From: Nereocystis luetkeana
Lineage: Eukaryota; Sar; Phaeophyceae; Laminariales; Laminariaceae
Assembly: GCA_031213475.1 (NCBI GenBank)
Contig: JARUPZ010000003.1
Coordinates: forward strand, 11,379,127 to 11,443,126
DNA: 64,000 nt
Reading direction: 5' to 3'
Part shown: positions 1 through 9,748 of the stretch, in pieces
Position numbering within the stretch: the stretch's first letter is position 1
How the letters are laid out: the number at the start of each line of letters is the position of its first letter
The notes under the pieces: generated by a model
Seen by the model: the letters and a program-made list of their open reading frames with translations, nothing else
The model's database searches: none
What the model was told of the DNA's origin: nothing
Position numbers and translations under genes: made by a program

Positions 1-79
1 TTCATTTGTTTTTGTCGTTGGTTTGCCATTTTTTTCCTTTTTTTTCCCCTCATCGGTTTTTATACTTTTTCCCCCATTT

Positions 80-895
80 ATCTTTACAAGAGTCGCCCGG
101 CCAGACAAGAAGAAGGTCGACAACATCGCCGCCACTGCGCGCGATCCATCGCCTCGATCACATCTACACGTGTGCCTACCCACCCCCACCTTTCTCCCCT
201 CACCGTCGTCAGGGGGTGGGGCGGCGGGAGCAATGAGAGCAACACGAACACCGGAGACATCACTGCGAAACAGGTTTTTCTTTACAAGAGTCACCCGGCC
301 AGACAAGAAGAGGGTCGACAACATCGCCGCCACTGCGCGCGATCCATCGCCTCGATCACATCTACACGTGTGCCTACCCACCCCTACCTTTCTCCCCTCA
401 CCGTCGTCAGGGGGTGGGGCGGCGGGAGCAAATAGAGCAACACGAACACCGGAGACATCACTGCGAAACAGGCCTCGCCTTTTCTATATAAGAGTCACCC
501 GGCCAGACAAGAAGAGGGTCGACAACATCGCCGCCACTGCGCGCGATCCATCGCCTCTATCACATCTACACGTGTGCCTACCCCACACCCACCTTTCTCC
601 CCTCACCGTCGTCAGGGGGTGGGGCGGCGGGAGCAAATAGAGCAACACGAACACCGGAGACATCACTGCGAAACAGGCCTCGCCTTTTCTATATAAGAGC
701 CACCCGGCCAGACAAGAAGAGGGTCGACAACATCGCCGCCACTGCGCGCGATCCATCGCCTCTATCACATCTACACGTGTGCCTACCCACCCCTACCTTT
801 CTCCCCTCACCGTCGTCAGGGGGTGGGGCGGCGGGAGCAATGAGAGCAACACGAACACCGGGGAACTCACCACGTAGCAGGTCTCGCGAGGAAAA
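80..895. repeat. 199-bp minisatellite, four units plus a diverged unit
   Basis: A unit of about 199-209 bp begins with AAGAGTCRCCCGGCCAGAC and ends near AACACCGGAGACATCACTGC; starts lie near 88, 286, 489 and 698. A more diverged partial unit follows to about 1000. The open frames across it, on both strands, come from the repeat and share no conserved protein logic, so I do not call genes here. Confidence 0.92.
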
Positions 896-1204
896 CAAAA
901 GGTCGACCAGACCGCCGCTACCGCGTGAGACCCATCGCCTCCATCACGCATACAATTATGTCCACCCCACCCCTACCCCATCCTCCTTTCCCCCCCCGAC
1001 TACCCCTCCCACCACATGCCAAATGACAAAAAAACACACACACACACACACAGGAGTATCCGGCGGAGGCATCTCTACACGTAGTCCACTGTCATCACCA
1101 TCGCGGCAGACACCGCCTCCGCCGTCAATCAACACCGCCACCGCTGCCACTGCAGTCCTAGGCCCTCAGGATGCCGATGAGGCGCACATACCTGGAGCGT
1201 GGAG

Positions 1205-1352
1205 TAGGGTGGGGAAGGTTGAGGTCGGCTGAGGTGAGGTAGGGTGGGGTGAGCTGGGGTGAGCTGAGGTGAGGTGCGGTGAGCTGGGGTGGGGCGAGGT
1301 TAGGTAGGGTGAGGTGAGCTGAGGTACGGTGGAGTGAGGTGGAGTGCAGTGG
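1205..1352. repeat. Degenerate GGGGT/GAGGT pentamer tract, copy 1
   Basis: A G-rich tract built of GGGGT, GAGGT, GAGCT and TAGGGT words on the plus strand. It resembles decayed TTAGGG-type repeats and sits at the same place in all three units. Confidence 0.85.
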
Positions 1353-1364
1353 TGTATAATAGAA

Positions 1365-4300
1365 CTACATACTTAGATCACAACCCCTGAGCGTGCTCGG
1401 TTGGTGCATCCCTGGCCTCTCAGAGCTCCCACTTCCAAACCGCCTTCTTTCATTACTTGCCGGACCTTTCCAGCAGTTCTTTCTTTTCTCGAGGGATGCA
1501 TGAACGGGCTTTGTCTGGCTTCGATTTATGATTTTTGATAAGAGTATGTCTGAGTTTATAAAGGTCGTTCGGGAGGGAAAGATAATATTCAAGCGGTGCT
1601 TATCTTTGCGACCACGCTGAAATTGAAAGAGGGAGGTGTGCAGTTTGAACACCAACGTTATCGAGCTGGCGAACGACGGCCACGGTGAGCACCGGGCTTC
1701 ACGCGGGGCGGGCGACGGGGCTGATTGTGGCAGAGAGTGATAAAAGCTTTACCCGGACCGAATCGGTAGCGAGGTGGTCGCGAGAGGGGCGGGCGGCGTA
1801 CGAGGCTGAGAGAAGCTCTTCTGTGCGATTTGTTTTTTTTCTTCTTTTCGACCGGGTGTAAGGTGTTCCAATCAGACAGAACAAATATTACACAAGAGGG
1901 AACGGGGATTTTTTTTCCTTTCCGAGTTTTCGGTTTCATTTTCATTGTTTTTGCTGCTGTGCCGTGCTGTGCTTTCGCTTTCTTCGAACATACAGTACAG
2001 ACATAGAGCATATCGAAAGAAGAAAATAACTACAGACAGTAGTACCCTACCTGGGGTGTATGTACGTACGTACGACATCCGCGACGCGAAGCGCATATGT
2101 GGCATCCAAGCTGACGTCGGAGATGTTTTTTCCTGAAGCATGGCGGCGGGACTCTTGGCATTATCAAGTCGCCGGTTTGCAATTACGATCCTTGAAAACA
2201 CTAAACTCAATCGTGGACTTCTGTTCGCTTCGCGTAATTTGATGTACTTTTTTCCTTCCTGAGCGAGCGTAGCGGGCGGCGTAGGCCGCCCGCGGAGCGA
2301 AGCGCCTTGTATACAGCTATGATACTAAATACTCGTAATAATTTGCCATTTTTGGTGTAATGTTGTCCTATATAGAAAGCGAAAACAACTTTCATCCGTG
2401 AGTTGACAAGAATAGTAACCAGTCAGTTCCCACGCTGTATTTCGAAACGGGTGGGTACGCTACCCGTATGATATAATGTTGAGCGAATCAAATCATGTCC
2501 CATTTACGGCTTCCTGCGTATATCGTATCTCCCCCCAGTGTCTTATACCTGGTATGCACTAAAGAACAAAGGACTGCTGCTCCACCTACTACCGGTATGA
2601 CAATAGCAAGCCGTTAGGAAGAGCTGTCCAAAACCGTACAAAACCGCGTCTTCTGAAAATTGCACATATCACGAAGAACGAAACACCTTTTCCGCGTGCA
2701 TCGGTGGTGCAGGGCGGAAGACGTTGTGTGGGAAAAACAGAACAAAACAAAACATCAAAAGCATCGAGTATCTTCGTTGAGCGTTTTTGCGATATTTGAG
2801 GATCCTCGAACAAACACCCCCCGAATATGATAAACGTGCACCTCAGTGCTGGGGAAGCTCGCGGGGTTTGGGCTGTACGGACCCTATGTTCTTGTCTGCT
2901 TTTGTTCTTGTGTTCTGCTGTGTTAGCCTTCATTATTTGTATTCTACATACTCATGCTAATGATCTTCTATCGTATCATACCAGGCATATTATGGTCTTC
3001 TCAGGGTATGTTCTTGTGTGCTTACCGTATGTTCTTGGGTTCTTGCGATATATGGTACTGGTACATGTTCTTGCGTTATTTCGGTATGTCACTGTGTTCT
3101 TACCATGTGTGTTTGTGTGGTGCTATCAGCTGGATGCTGTACCGGGTTCTTCTGTACCAGGTATACTCTGTGTTGTGTTTCATGCGCAAGATTGAACGTA
3201 GGAAGGAAGTCTGGGATTTGTCTAGCGGTGTTGAATCTACTGTAAATACGAAAAGTCGAGAGGAGACCAGCAAACCGTTCAGAGCAGGCAGCAACTTCAC
3301 GCACAAGTTGGGTCGAACGTACGGCAAAACTCGATTGGAATACGTATATTACAGGGGAAAGGAGCACCCGACAGGATGTAAACAACAGGATCACCGTTTG
3401 ATTGGATACTTTTACTGTTGTAGAGTTGGTGTCGAGTCATCATTTTAACACTTGGGCCGAGAGAACCCTTACCATTGTCAACGTATATACTGTATGCGAA
3501 TAGAAAACGTTATGGGATCATTCGTGAACAGGCGACAAAGGCACTGAGGGAATTGGTTGGGATAGGAGACAAGGCTTGGTATAGGACATACCGGGAGAGT
3601 ATGCGCTACCAGTATATCATTTCTGGCAGGATGCAAGGGGCAACCAGCAGTAGATTGGCAGCGTCGGGTGTACACGCTCAGGCGACCCAACGAGAAGGGA
3701 GAGGGAAGAGTGACACATTTGTGGTTTGTGGTGTGTGTAGGAGCGAACAGAGAAGGCGAGGAGAGGGTGTCCTCTGGAGCATTGACTCAGAATGCAAAAA
3801 AGGCCGGGGGTACTCAATTCAACCAGGCCGAAGGAGCATGGTGGGCAGGGGGGCGGGGGTGTACTCGATGTCATGCATGGCCGCAGTCGTATGCGGGGAG
3901 GGGGAAGAGTTGAAGGAAGGGGCAAAATACCAAGTTGTTGAGATGGGGCAGGGATGTGGGGGTTAAATAGGCCAAGAGCGTATTTCGAGTATATAGGAGG
4001 TTACACAGGCTGTGCATTTCTACAGTACACTAGTAGTACCTCGTATAAGCAGTGAGGTTGGGTGCAAAGCCAAGGGTCAATATCCAACCAATAACTCCAC
4101 AATCATGAACACATAAACGTAGCTAGCGTGTGGTGTTGTCCTGCTATTTTATGTTCGTGGGTCCTTGTGTTCTCTTCTTGTTCTTTCGCTTTAATATCGT
4201 AGTGTGCTCTTGTATTTCTTTGTGTTTGTCTGCTCTGGTTGTGTGCGTCGTCATTTCTACCCAACGCCATCAGTACACCCAGTGTCTTCCCTAACTGATC

Positions 4301-4440
4301 ATCCTACCGAGATATCAATGATGTTGTCACAAACGGTGAGACAGAGAAAACCTAAAGACTTGCACCTGAATCGAGGTAGGAGCAGATTTAATGCCAACGC
4401 ACCGGGTACGAAAACACCACCAGACAAGCCCAAAAAGAGG
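1365..4440. other. Macrosatellite stretch without a recognised gene, apart from one short ORF
   Basis: Apart from the short ORF at 2140-2262 I see no gene in this stretch. It includes a GC-rich palindromic stretch at 2262-2305 and a run of imperfect GTTCTTG-containing repeats at 2885-3160 that gives a spurious hydrophobic open frame. A copy of the poly-C flanked short repeat lies at 3845-3898. The counterpart in copy 2 is 17930-21187. Confidence 0.6.
2140..2262 (+). CDS. Short ORF of the LLA-ASR family, copy 1
   Basis: This 40-residue ORF starts with MAAGLLALSSRRFA and ends at a TGA that opens the motif TGAGCGAGCG. A second ORF in the same unit (6489-6623) has the related core MELLAFASRLFA and stops at the same TGAGCGAGCG. 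The similarity extends several hundred bases upstream, so the two loci are old duplicates. I do not recognise the protein. It may be the first exon of a gene family, a short translated ORF or part of a mobile element. In copy 2 one leucine becomes proline and one tyrosine becomes cysteine, so selection is not evident. Confidence 0.25.
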   Translation: MAAGLLALSSRRFAITILENTKLNRGLLFASRNLMYFFPS

Positions 4441-4552
4441 TAGGGTGGGGTGGGGTGAGTTGGGGTGGGGTGGGGTGAGTTGGGGTGGGGTGGGGTGGGG
4501 TGAGGTGAGGTAGGGTGGGGTGAGGTGAGGTAGGGTGGAGCGGGGTGAGGTC
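4440..4552. repeat. Second degenerate GGGGT/GAGGT tract, copy 1
   Basis: About 110 bp of GGGGT, GAGTT, GAGGT and TAGGGT words. It is shorter in copy 2 (21188-21252). It is directly followed by a GGGTC-rich element. Confidence 0.85.
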
Positions 4553-4651
4553 AGATAGAGTGAGTTATTTCTATATGTCATTGAGTTATTACCATGTGTG
4601 TTTGTGTGGTGCTATCAGCTGGATGCTGTACCGCGTTCTTCTGTACCAGGT

Positions 4652-4770
4652 GGCGGGTCGGGTCGGATCAGGTCAGGAGGTTTTGGAATCTCGGGGGTCG
4701 GGTCGGGTCAGCGGTCGGGTCGGGTCAGCCGACTCGACCCGACCCGACCCGTGAGGTTTGACCTGACCCG
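4652..4770. repeat. GGGTC-repeat inverted element, copy 1
   Basis: The left half is GGGTC-rich (GGGTCGGGTCGG) and the right half is its inverse (GACCCGACCCGACCC), followed by TGAGGTTTGACCTGACCCGT and AAAAGCCC. Related elements at 41729-41915 and 42278-42458 show the same design, so it is a dispersed palindromic family. Confidence 0.7.
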
Positions 4771-4818
4771 TCAAAAGCCCAGACAATTCCATGAGAGGGT
4801 ATGGAGATTGTTCCCTAT

Positions 4819-5580
4819 GCTATGCGGTTTGATTTTTGAGCTTCAGATTTTGACCCGGTCGCTTTTTCAGATGTGAACTTGGCAAATCAAAAGTAGTCTC
4901 CTATGCGGAAAGATAAAAACCAGATTTATTGTGCGTGCAGAAATTCGAGCAAAAACCGAGACCAACGGCTGTTGTTGTGGTCTGGCGCCGCGAAGAGGCG
5001 CGCTAGTTGTTGCGCTGCACTGCGCGTAGGACCCAAGCGTCCGAGCCAAGGCTGACTGCCTCTGGTCTGGCGGCGAAGACACGTGGGGAGTGCGCTAGAG
5101 CCAGCCTGTCTTAGTATTTAGTGTTTCACAATGTGATTGTGACTGCTGCTGCTGTACAGCAGTGTAGTCTACGAGTACGTATCCACAGGGAGAGGTGCGC
5201 GCCGAGTGCGCTTCTCTTGGTCTCTAGGCCCGAGCCCGCGACAGCCGACTGCAGTCTGGCCACGGAGAGACGCGCCGCCCGCCGACCGCGCGTCGGGCGC
5301 GACGCAACGTCGCCATACAGCTGTGCCACCATCCAACTCATCGACTCATCGATCGTTCTGCTGCTGTTTGCTGTCGCGGATAACATCTTGAATTTAGACA
5401 ACATGCCATTTATCGATTTGAAAATCTGATGACCCAAAATACGACGACTTGGGTCATCTGATTATCAAAATCGATTTTTTTCGTTCGGATTTTGCATATT
5501 TGGACTGCATCATCAGGGGCATTCATTTTTCGAGAGATCGAAAAAATACAAATCTGACGCTCAAAATCGAACCGCATAGG
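4819..5580. mobile_element. 760-bp TIR element A (CCTATGCGG family), copy 1
   Basis: The element opens with CTATGCGGTTTGATTTTTGA and closes with the inverse, TCAAAATCGAACCGCATAGG. The inverted ends run over about 30-35 bp. The interior is GC-rich around 5200-5320 and contains CTGCTG/CAGCAG and GTACAGCAG words. No transposase is visible; the 100-residue frames inside differ between copies by frame and content. A non-autonomous DNA transposon is the simplest reading; no clear target duplication was found. Confidence 0.65.
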
Positions 5581-5599
5581 AAGCAGCCTTAGACCGTTT

Positions 5600-6363
5600 C
5601 CTATGCGGTTCGATTTTTGAGCTTCAGATTTTGGCCCGATCGCATTCTCAGATGTGACGTTGGCAAATCGAAACAGCCTTCCTATGCGGAAAAATCAGGT
5701 TTATTGTGTGTGTAGAGATTTGAGCAAACGCCGAGACCAACTGCTGTTTTTGTGGTTTGGCGCCGCGAAGAGACGCGCTGGGTGCGCTGCACTGCGCGTA
5801 GGACCCAAGTGTGCGAGCCAAGGCTGGCTGCCTCTGGTCTGGCGGCGAGGAGACGTGGCGAGTGCGCTAGAGCCACCTGTCTTGGTATTTTGGGTTCCAT
5901 GTTGTGACTGACTGCTGCTGCTGCTGTACAGCAGTGTACGTACAAGTACTCGTACGTATCTACGGAGAGGTGCGTGCCGAATGCGCTTCCCTTGGTCTCT
6001 AGGCCCGAGCCCGCGCCAGGCGACTGACGTCTGGCCACGGAGGGTCGCGCCGCCCGCCGCCCGAGCGTCGGGCGCCAAGCGACGCCGCTATACAGCTGTG
6101 TCACCTTCCAACTCATCGATCGTTCTGCTGCTGTTTGCTGTCATGGATAACATCTTGAATTTAGAGAGCATGCCATTTTTCGATTTGAAAATCTGATGAC
6201 CCAGGTCGTCGGATTTTGGGCCAAAATCCGACGACTTGGGTCATCGGATTCTCAAATCGAAAATTTCCCGGTCAGATTTTGCATATTTCGACTGCACAAG
6301 CAGGGTCATTCGTTTTTGAGATCGAAAAATACAAATCTGAAGCTCGAAATCGAACCGCATAGG
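5600..6363. mobile_element. 760-bp TIR element B (CCTATGCGG family), copy 1
   Basis: A second member, 19 bp downstream of element A and in the same orientation. It opens with CCTATGCGGTTCGATTTTTG and closes with CGAAATCGAACCGCATAGG. It shares the GC-rich core with element A but is clearly diverged from it. The pair must therefore predate the 16.6-kb amplification. Confidence 0.65.
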
Positions 6364-6488
6364 AAACAGCCTTAATACCCAATATTTCGTTTCAATTCGA
6401 TTTCCATTTTTTTCCAGTGTTGTGCGTGCCTGTGCCGTTCTGTGCTTTCTTTCTTTCGGGCATCCCGAAATAAGTACCAGGTACTAGT

Positions 6489-6623
6489 ATGTCTGTACGT
6501 ACACGCATACGGCGTCCTGGACGTTTTCCTGGATGGAACATGGAGCTCTTGGCATTTGCAAGTCGCCTCTTTGCTCCCGATCGTTTGGACGATATTTTGC
6601 GTTCGTTCCATTCTTCCTCGTGA
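6489..6623 (+). CDS. Short ORF of the LLA-ASR family, second locus, copy 1
   Basis: This 44-residue ORF starts with a basic stretch (MSVRTRIRRPGRFPGW), followed by MELLAFASRLFAPDRLDD, and stops at TGAGCGAGCG. It is identical in copy 2 (23185-23319). The upstream 90 bp resemble the upstream region of the ORF at 2140, including the TTCTGTGCTTTC and GTACGTAC words. The product is unknown; it could be the N-terminus of a spliced gene. Confidence 0.28.
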   Translation: MSVRTRIRRPGRFPGWNMELLAFASRLFAPDRLDDILRSFHSSS

Positions 6624-6940
6624 GCGAGCGCAGCGGAATCATCGCAAATGAAAGGCGAACGTGCTTGGTACGAAAACAGAAAGTACAGCCAAGGCAAACC
6701 GAACAAGTAAATTGTACCAGAGGCACATCGCATTTTGCAGAGGACATAACAGTCAAGCCAGAGAACCCAAATACGCAGGGAACTTAGCTGGGACTTGTGG
6801 CAAAACAGAGAGAGGGAGCAAAACGAGATATCTTAGGGGAGAGGCAGGCTACGTGCCGGAATAGGATCTGCAACAGCAGCAGTAGAGGAGTACGTAGAGG
6901 ATCTACTGCTGTTGGTACAGCAGTCCCAACCTGTTTAGGA

Positions 6941-7009
6941 GTGCAGTCCCGTTTGGGGGACACACCATTCAAATGCTGAGTAATTTGTCCCCAAAACGGG
7001 ACTGCAGTC
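6941..7009. repeat. GTCCCGTTTTGG hairpin element, copy 1
   Basis: A short palindromic element whose left arm is GTGCAGTCCCGTTTGGGGGA and right arm is TCCCCAAAACGGGACTGCAG, with a loop of about 30 bp. Further copies are at 23637, 45776, 46010 and 52983. It reads as a foldback MITE (miniature inverted-repeat element). Confidence 0.8.
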
Positions 7010-7054
7010 CTATTCCAGGGTTAACAAACAGCAGTAGTAATGCTGTACACCAAG

Positions 7055-7182
7055 TATACGGAGTGGCACCTGTGGTAGACCGTGTTCTGAACGACATGTG
7101 CGAGGCGGTTCAAACCAACGTGATTGTCGCAAGCAAACCCACACCCGAACGAGAAAAGTATCCGCCCTACGTACCCACCTGA
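7055..7182 (+). CDS. Terminal exon of an unidentified gene, copy 1
   Basis: An open segment ending at TGA 7180-7182 has protein-like composition, with the stretches GVAPVVDRVLNDMCEAVQTN and KPTPEREKYPPYVPT at the C-terminus. An AG acceptor at 7053-7054 (CACCAAG) gives a plausible exon start; the frame stays open further left, but there it runs into a hairpin element. A canonical AATAAA lies 77 bp after the stop, fitting a true gene end. The only difference in copy 2 is a synonymous GTT to GTC change. I do not recognise the family. No upstream exons were found in the unit, so this is likely the tail of a gene truncated by the duplication, or one whose other exons I cannot see. Confidence 0.4.
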
Positions 7183-7258
7183 GAGTCAGGCACGAGGGCA
7201 GAAGCCCTACCTGCACTATGCCCCGCCCCCGCCACCCACCGCGTGTCCCTAGATAAAC

Positions 7259-7264
7259 AATAAA
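7259..7264 (+). terminator. Polyadenylation signal AATAAA
   Basis: AATAAA lies 77 bp downstream of the stop codon at 7182, in a C-rich stretch. It is the expected 3' end signal of the gene ending there. Confidence 0.45.
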
Positions 7265-7557
7265 TCACCCACCTATGAATAGTCGTAGTCTCCATTGTTG
7301 TGGCGACTGCAGGACTCCGCACCTAACGGCGGCTTCGGTGGGGGCTTCGGCAGGGCAAGGCTTCTTCACCTTCGCCTTCGTCTCCAATCCCTTCCACACT
7401 CTCTGACCCTTGACGCCACCTGCCTTCGGGGGTGGGCGCCTCCGCCGCGGCCCCCCGCCCCCGTCCCCGCCCCCACCCCCACGTGCGCTGTGATGTTCTG
7501 TGTGCTGAGCGTGTGCACAGGACACAGGATCCAAAATTGATTTTTACACGTATAGAT

Positions 7558-7734
7558 ATGGAGGCTTTATTCCGTCGGGCGAAAAATGGAAACCAAACGT
7601 TGCAAAGGCACCTGTTTTTCAGCGTGTGTGCTGCTAGTTGCTGCTGTGGTATCTCTCTAGGTAGCTGCCACGCCTCGCAATTCCCATGGGTGGGAGATGA
7701 TGAAGACGTTGTTGGAGCAAAATCATCGGTATAG
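7558..7734 (+). CDS. 59-residue ORF upstream of the Vps15-like exon, copy 1
   Basis: The frame from ATG 7558 encodes a basic start (MEALFRRAKNG), a Cys-rich hydrophobic segment and an acidic tail (GDDEDVVGAKSS). It lies 95 bp upstream of the Vps15-like start codon, so it may be an upstream ORF in that gene's leader. It is intact in copy 2 with one Ser to Gly change. No family was recognised; it could equally be chance. Confidence 0.15.
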   Translation: MEALFRRAKNGNQTLQRHLFFSVCAASCCCGISLGSCHASQFPWVGDDEDVVGAKSSV

Positions 7735-7829
7735 GAGCAGGTGCTGAGATCGGGGAGCATCATTCCACACAGTATCCCTCCGTCGTCGAGCGAAAGTCCT
7801 ATCATGAGAAGACAGCAGCAGCGTACACC

Positions 7830-7969
7830 ATGGGCAATGCCTCGTCCCACACCTACGCTGGCGGAGCGCAACCATCGGCCGCCGATGCTCGCGTGATACT
7901 TCAGCACGACCTGTCCAAAGTGGTCTACGTTAAAAAGCTGGCGAACGGGGAATTCATCAAGATCTACCA
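7830..7969 (+). CDS. First exon of a Vps15/PIK3R4-like kinase, copy 1
   Basis: ATG 7830 (context ACACCATGG) opens a 46-codon exon. The protein begins MGNASS, a textbook N-myristoylation signal, and continues through [15 protein letters not shown] to NGEFIKIY. It ends in phase 2 at a perfect GTGAGT donor (7970). Vps15 proteins start with myristoylated MGN followed by a short HDL-type segment, a K-x-L-(G)-x-x-x-F-x-K core and then QC; the split codon here (CA plus one base) would allow Gln. Vps15 is the pseudokinase-like regulatory subunit of the Vps34 PI3-kinase complex on endosomes and autophagosomes. I found no second exon with the expected EG-VVKVY motif anywhere downstream, so this is an orphan exon, probably the broken 5' end of the gene. 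Identification rests on about 46 residues. Confidence 0.45.
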
Positions 7970-8031
7970 GTGAGTGGAGAAAGTGCAGCATCGTCTTTGT
8001 TGTGAGACCTCGAGACCTTGTTGGTACTCGT

Positions 8032-8560
8032 AGCCTCCTTGCTTTGCCTTGCTTGCCTGGCTTGCCTGGCTTGCCTGTCTTGCCTCGCTTGCCTTGCTTG
8101 CCTCGCTTGTCTTGCCTTGCTTGCCTCGCTTGTCTTGCCTTGCCTGCCTCGCTTGTCTTGCTTGCCTTGCTTGCCTTGCTTGCCTTGCTTGCCTTGCTTG
8201 CCTTGCTTGCCTTGCTTGCCTTGCTTGCCTTGCTTGCCTTGCTTGCCTTGCTTGCCTCGCTTGTCTTGCCTTGCTTGCCTTGCTTGCCTTGCTTGCCTTG
8301 CTTGCCTTGCTTGCCTTGCTTGCCTTGCTTGCCTTGCTTGCCTCGCTTGCCTCGCTTGCCTCGCTTGCCTTGCTTGCCTTGCTTGCCTTGCTTGCCTTGC
8401 TTGCCTTGCTCGCCTTGCTTGTCTTGCTTGCCTTGCTTTGCCTTGCTTGCCTTGCTTTGCCTTGCTTGTCTCGCTTGCCTTGCTTGCCTTGCTTGCCTTG
8501 CTTGCCTTGCTTGCCTCGCTCGCCGTGCTTGCTCGCTCACCGTATCTGCCTTGCCTTGCC
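8032..8560. repeat. TTGCCTTGC satellite, copy 1
   Basis: Over 500 bp of the nonamer TTGCCTTGC with variants (CTCGC, TTGTC). It starts about 60 bp after the Vps15-like donor, so it would lie in intron 1. All three plus frames and the minus frames stay open, giving artificial Leu/Ala/Cys or Lys/Gln/Ala repeat proteins; these are not genes. Confidence 0.95.
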
Positions 8561-9687
8561 TATATTATTTGCCGTGATTATCTGTTGGCCTGCTGCCTTC
8601 CTTTCTGTCTGTCTGGCTTCCTGCCTGTCTGCTTGTGCCGCCAACATCTCCCAGTGTTTGAATGCCTTTCCTTCACGTTGTGTACATAAACGCGCGTACT
8701 TAAAGACTTGTGGATCACCCATGTGATCGCCGTGCCGAAAGACGAAGTATGGTACTCGGGGTGTATCTTAACCCCCCCCAGAGAGCATTGAACGAACCGA
8801 ATGGATTATTATTATTTGCCGCATGAATTGGTGTTGATTGGTTGTCGGAAACGAATAGATTCAGTGCAGCCCGAGTAAAACAGTATACCTGGTATCTAGG
8901 AAGAGGAAGAAGAAGTGCTGGACCCCTTTTTCTTGTTTGGGAGGACGGAACGGCCCGACCGAACGGGAACAAATAGCAGATTATTTGATGTAGATGGACA
9001 CCACCGAAGATCCGAAGATGGATGTGGACACCAATTTGCTTTGGTATATGCAAAAGATACCGTTCGTGCCGATTCAGCTGGCGAGGCCCAGGATTCTGCA
9101 TGGTCCCAAACACGTTTTTGTAGGTAGGAACGGAACGAATGACCACGAACAGCCTCGTTCCGTTCCGCCCGTTCCCATGCTCTTCGGTGGGAGTTAAGAC
9201 ACGCCCTCTGTATGTGATCATTCCATCACACCCCATGACTGTTATGTATTGGCTTGACACCCAGCGCCCGTATTTGTTCAAGCAGCACAAGCAGCAGCAG
9301 CAACAGTGAGGACGCACCTCCCTTACATGAGGATAACTGTTATTGGGCCGGCAAATAGAACATAGTTGCTGTAGAGGTGCATACTTTACATAACTGACCT
9401 TGTTTCGCGAATAGGCTTTTTTGTTTTCTTTGATTTTGTTGCATTTCGCTCTTTTTCATGTTGTTTGTCTACACGTCCTTCCAATGCCCACTTGTGACCA
9501 CTATCATCAATGTCAAGGTCTTGAACTTGCGTTATTGCGTCGGCGTTTTCAAGGGGCAATATTTACGAAAACGCCATACTACTGTAGACCCAGCAGTATG
9601 TGTGTATGTACAAGAGCACAGCTGTGGTCCAGGGACACCGTACGAGTATCATACCTGGCATACACTTGGTTTAAACAACAACACCGT

Positions 9688-9748
9688 ACCCTAACCTCAC
9701 CCTAACCCTAACCCTAACCCACCCCACCTCACCCCACCCCACCCCACG
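9688..9748. repeat. Interstitial telomeric repeat block, copy 1
   Basis: A short run of CCCTAA repeats (CCTAACCCTAACCCTAACCC) grades into CCCCA and CCTCA pentamers. The plus strand is C-rich, so it is a TTAGGG-type telomere sequence in inverted orientation. Confidence 0.9.

Noticed and set aside
23..640. 205-residue and similar frames over the 199-bp repeats, both strands
   Set aside because: They repeat the minisatellite, shift with unit number and match no domain.
80..895. CRISPR-like array
   Set aside because: Units are about 199 bp with no short repeat/unique spacer pattern, and the host is eukaryotic.
2827..3448. Hydrophobic open frames resembling a membrane protein
   Set aside because: Generated by imperfect GTTCTTG-type repeats; three overlapping frames look alike and no family is recognisable.
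7323..8540. 405-residue minus-strand open frame rich in Lys/Gln/Ala/Ser (counterpart 24019-25182)
   Set aside because: Its N-terminal half is the translation of the TTGCCTTGC satellite, and its length and repeat pattern change between units. The rest is antisense to the Vps15-like exon.
8002..8726. Three overlapping plus-strand frames of Leu/Ala/Cys/Pro repeats
   Set aside because: A nonamer without stops is open in all three frames; this is repeat arithmetic, not coding.
8715..9317. 200-residue minus-strand open frame
   Set aside because: Broken into two by frame changes in the second unit (25357-25755 and 25762-25959), so not under coding constraint.
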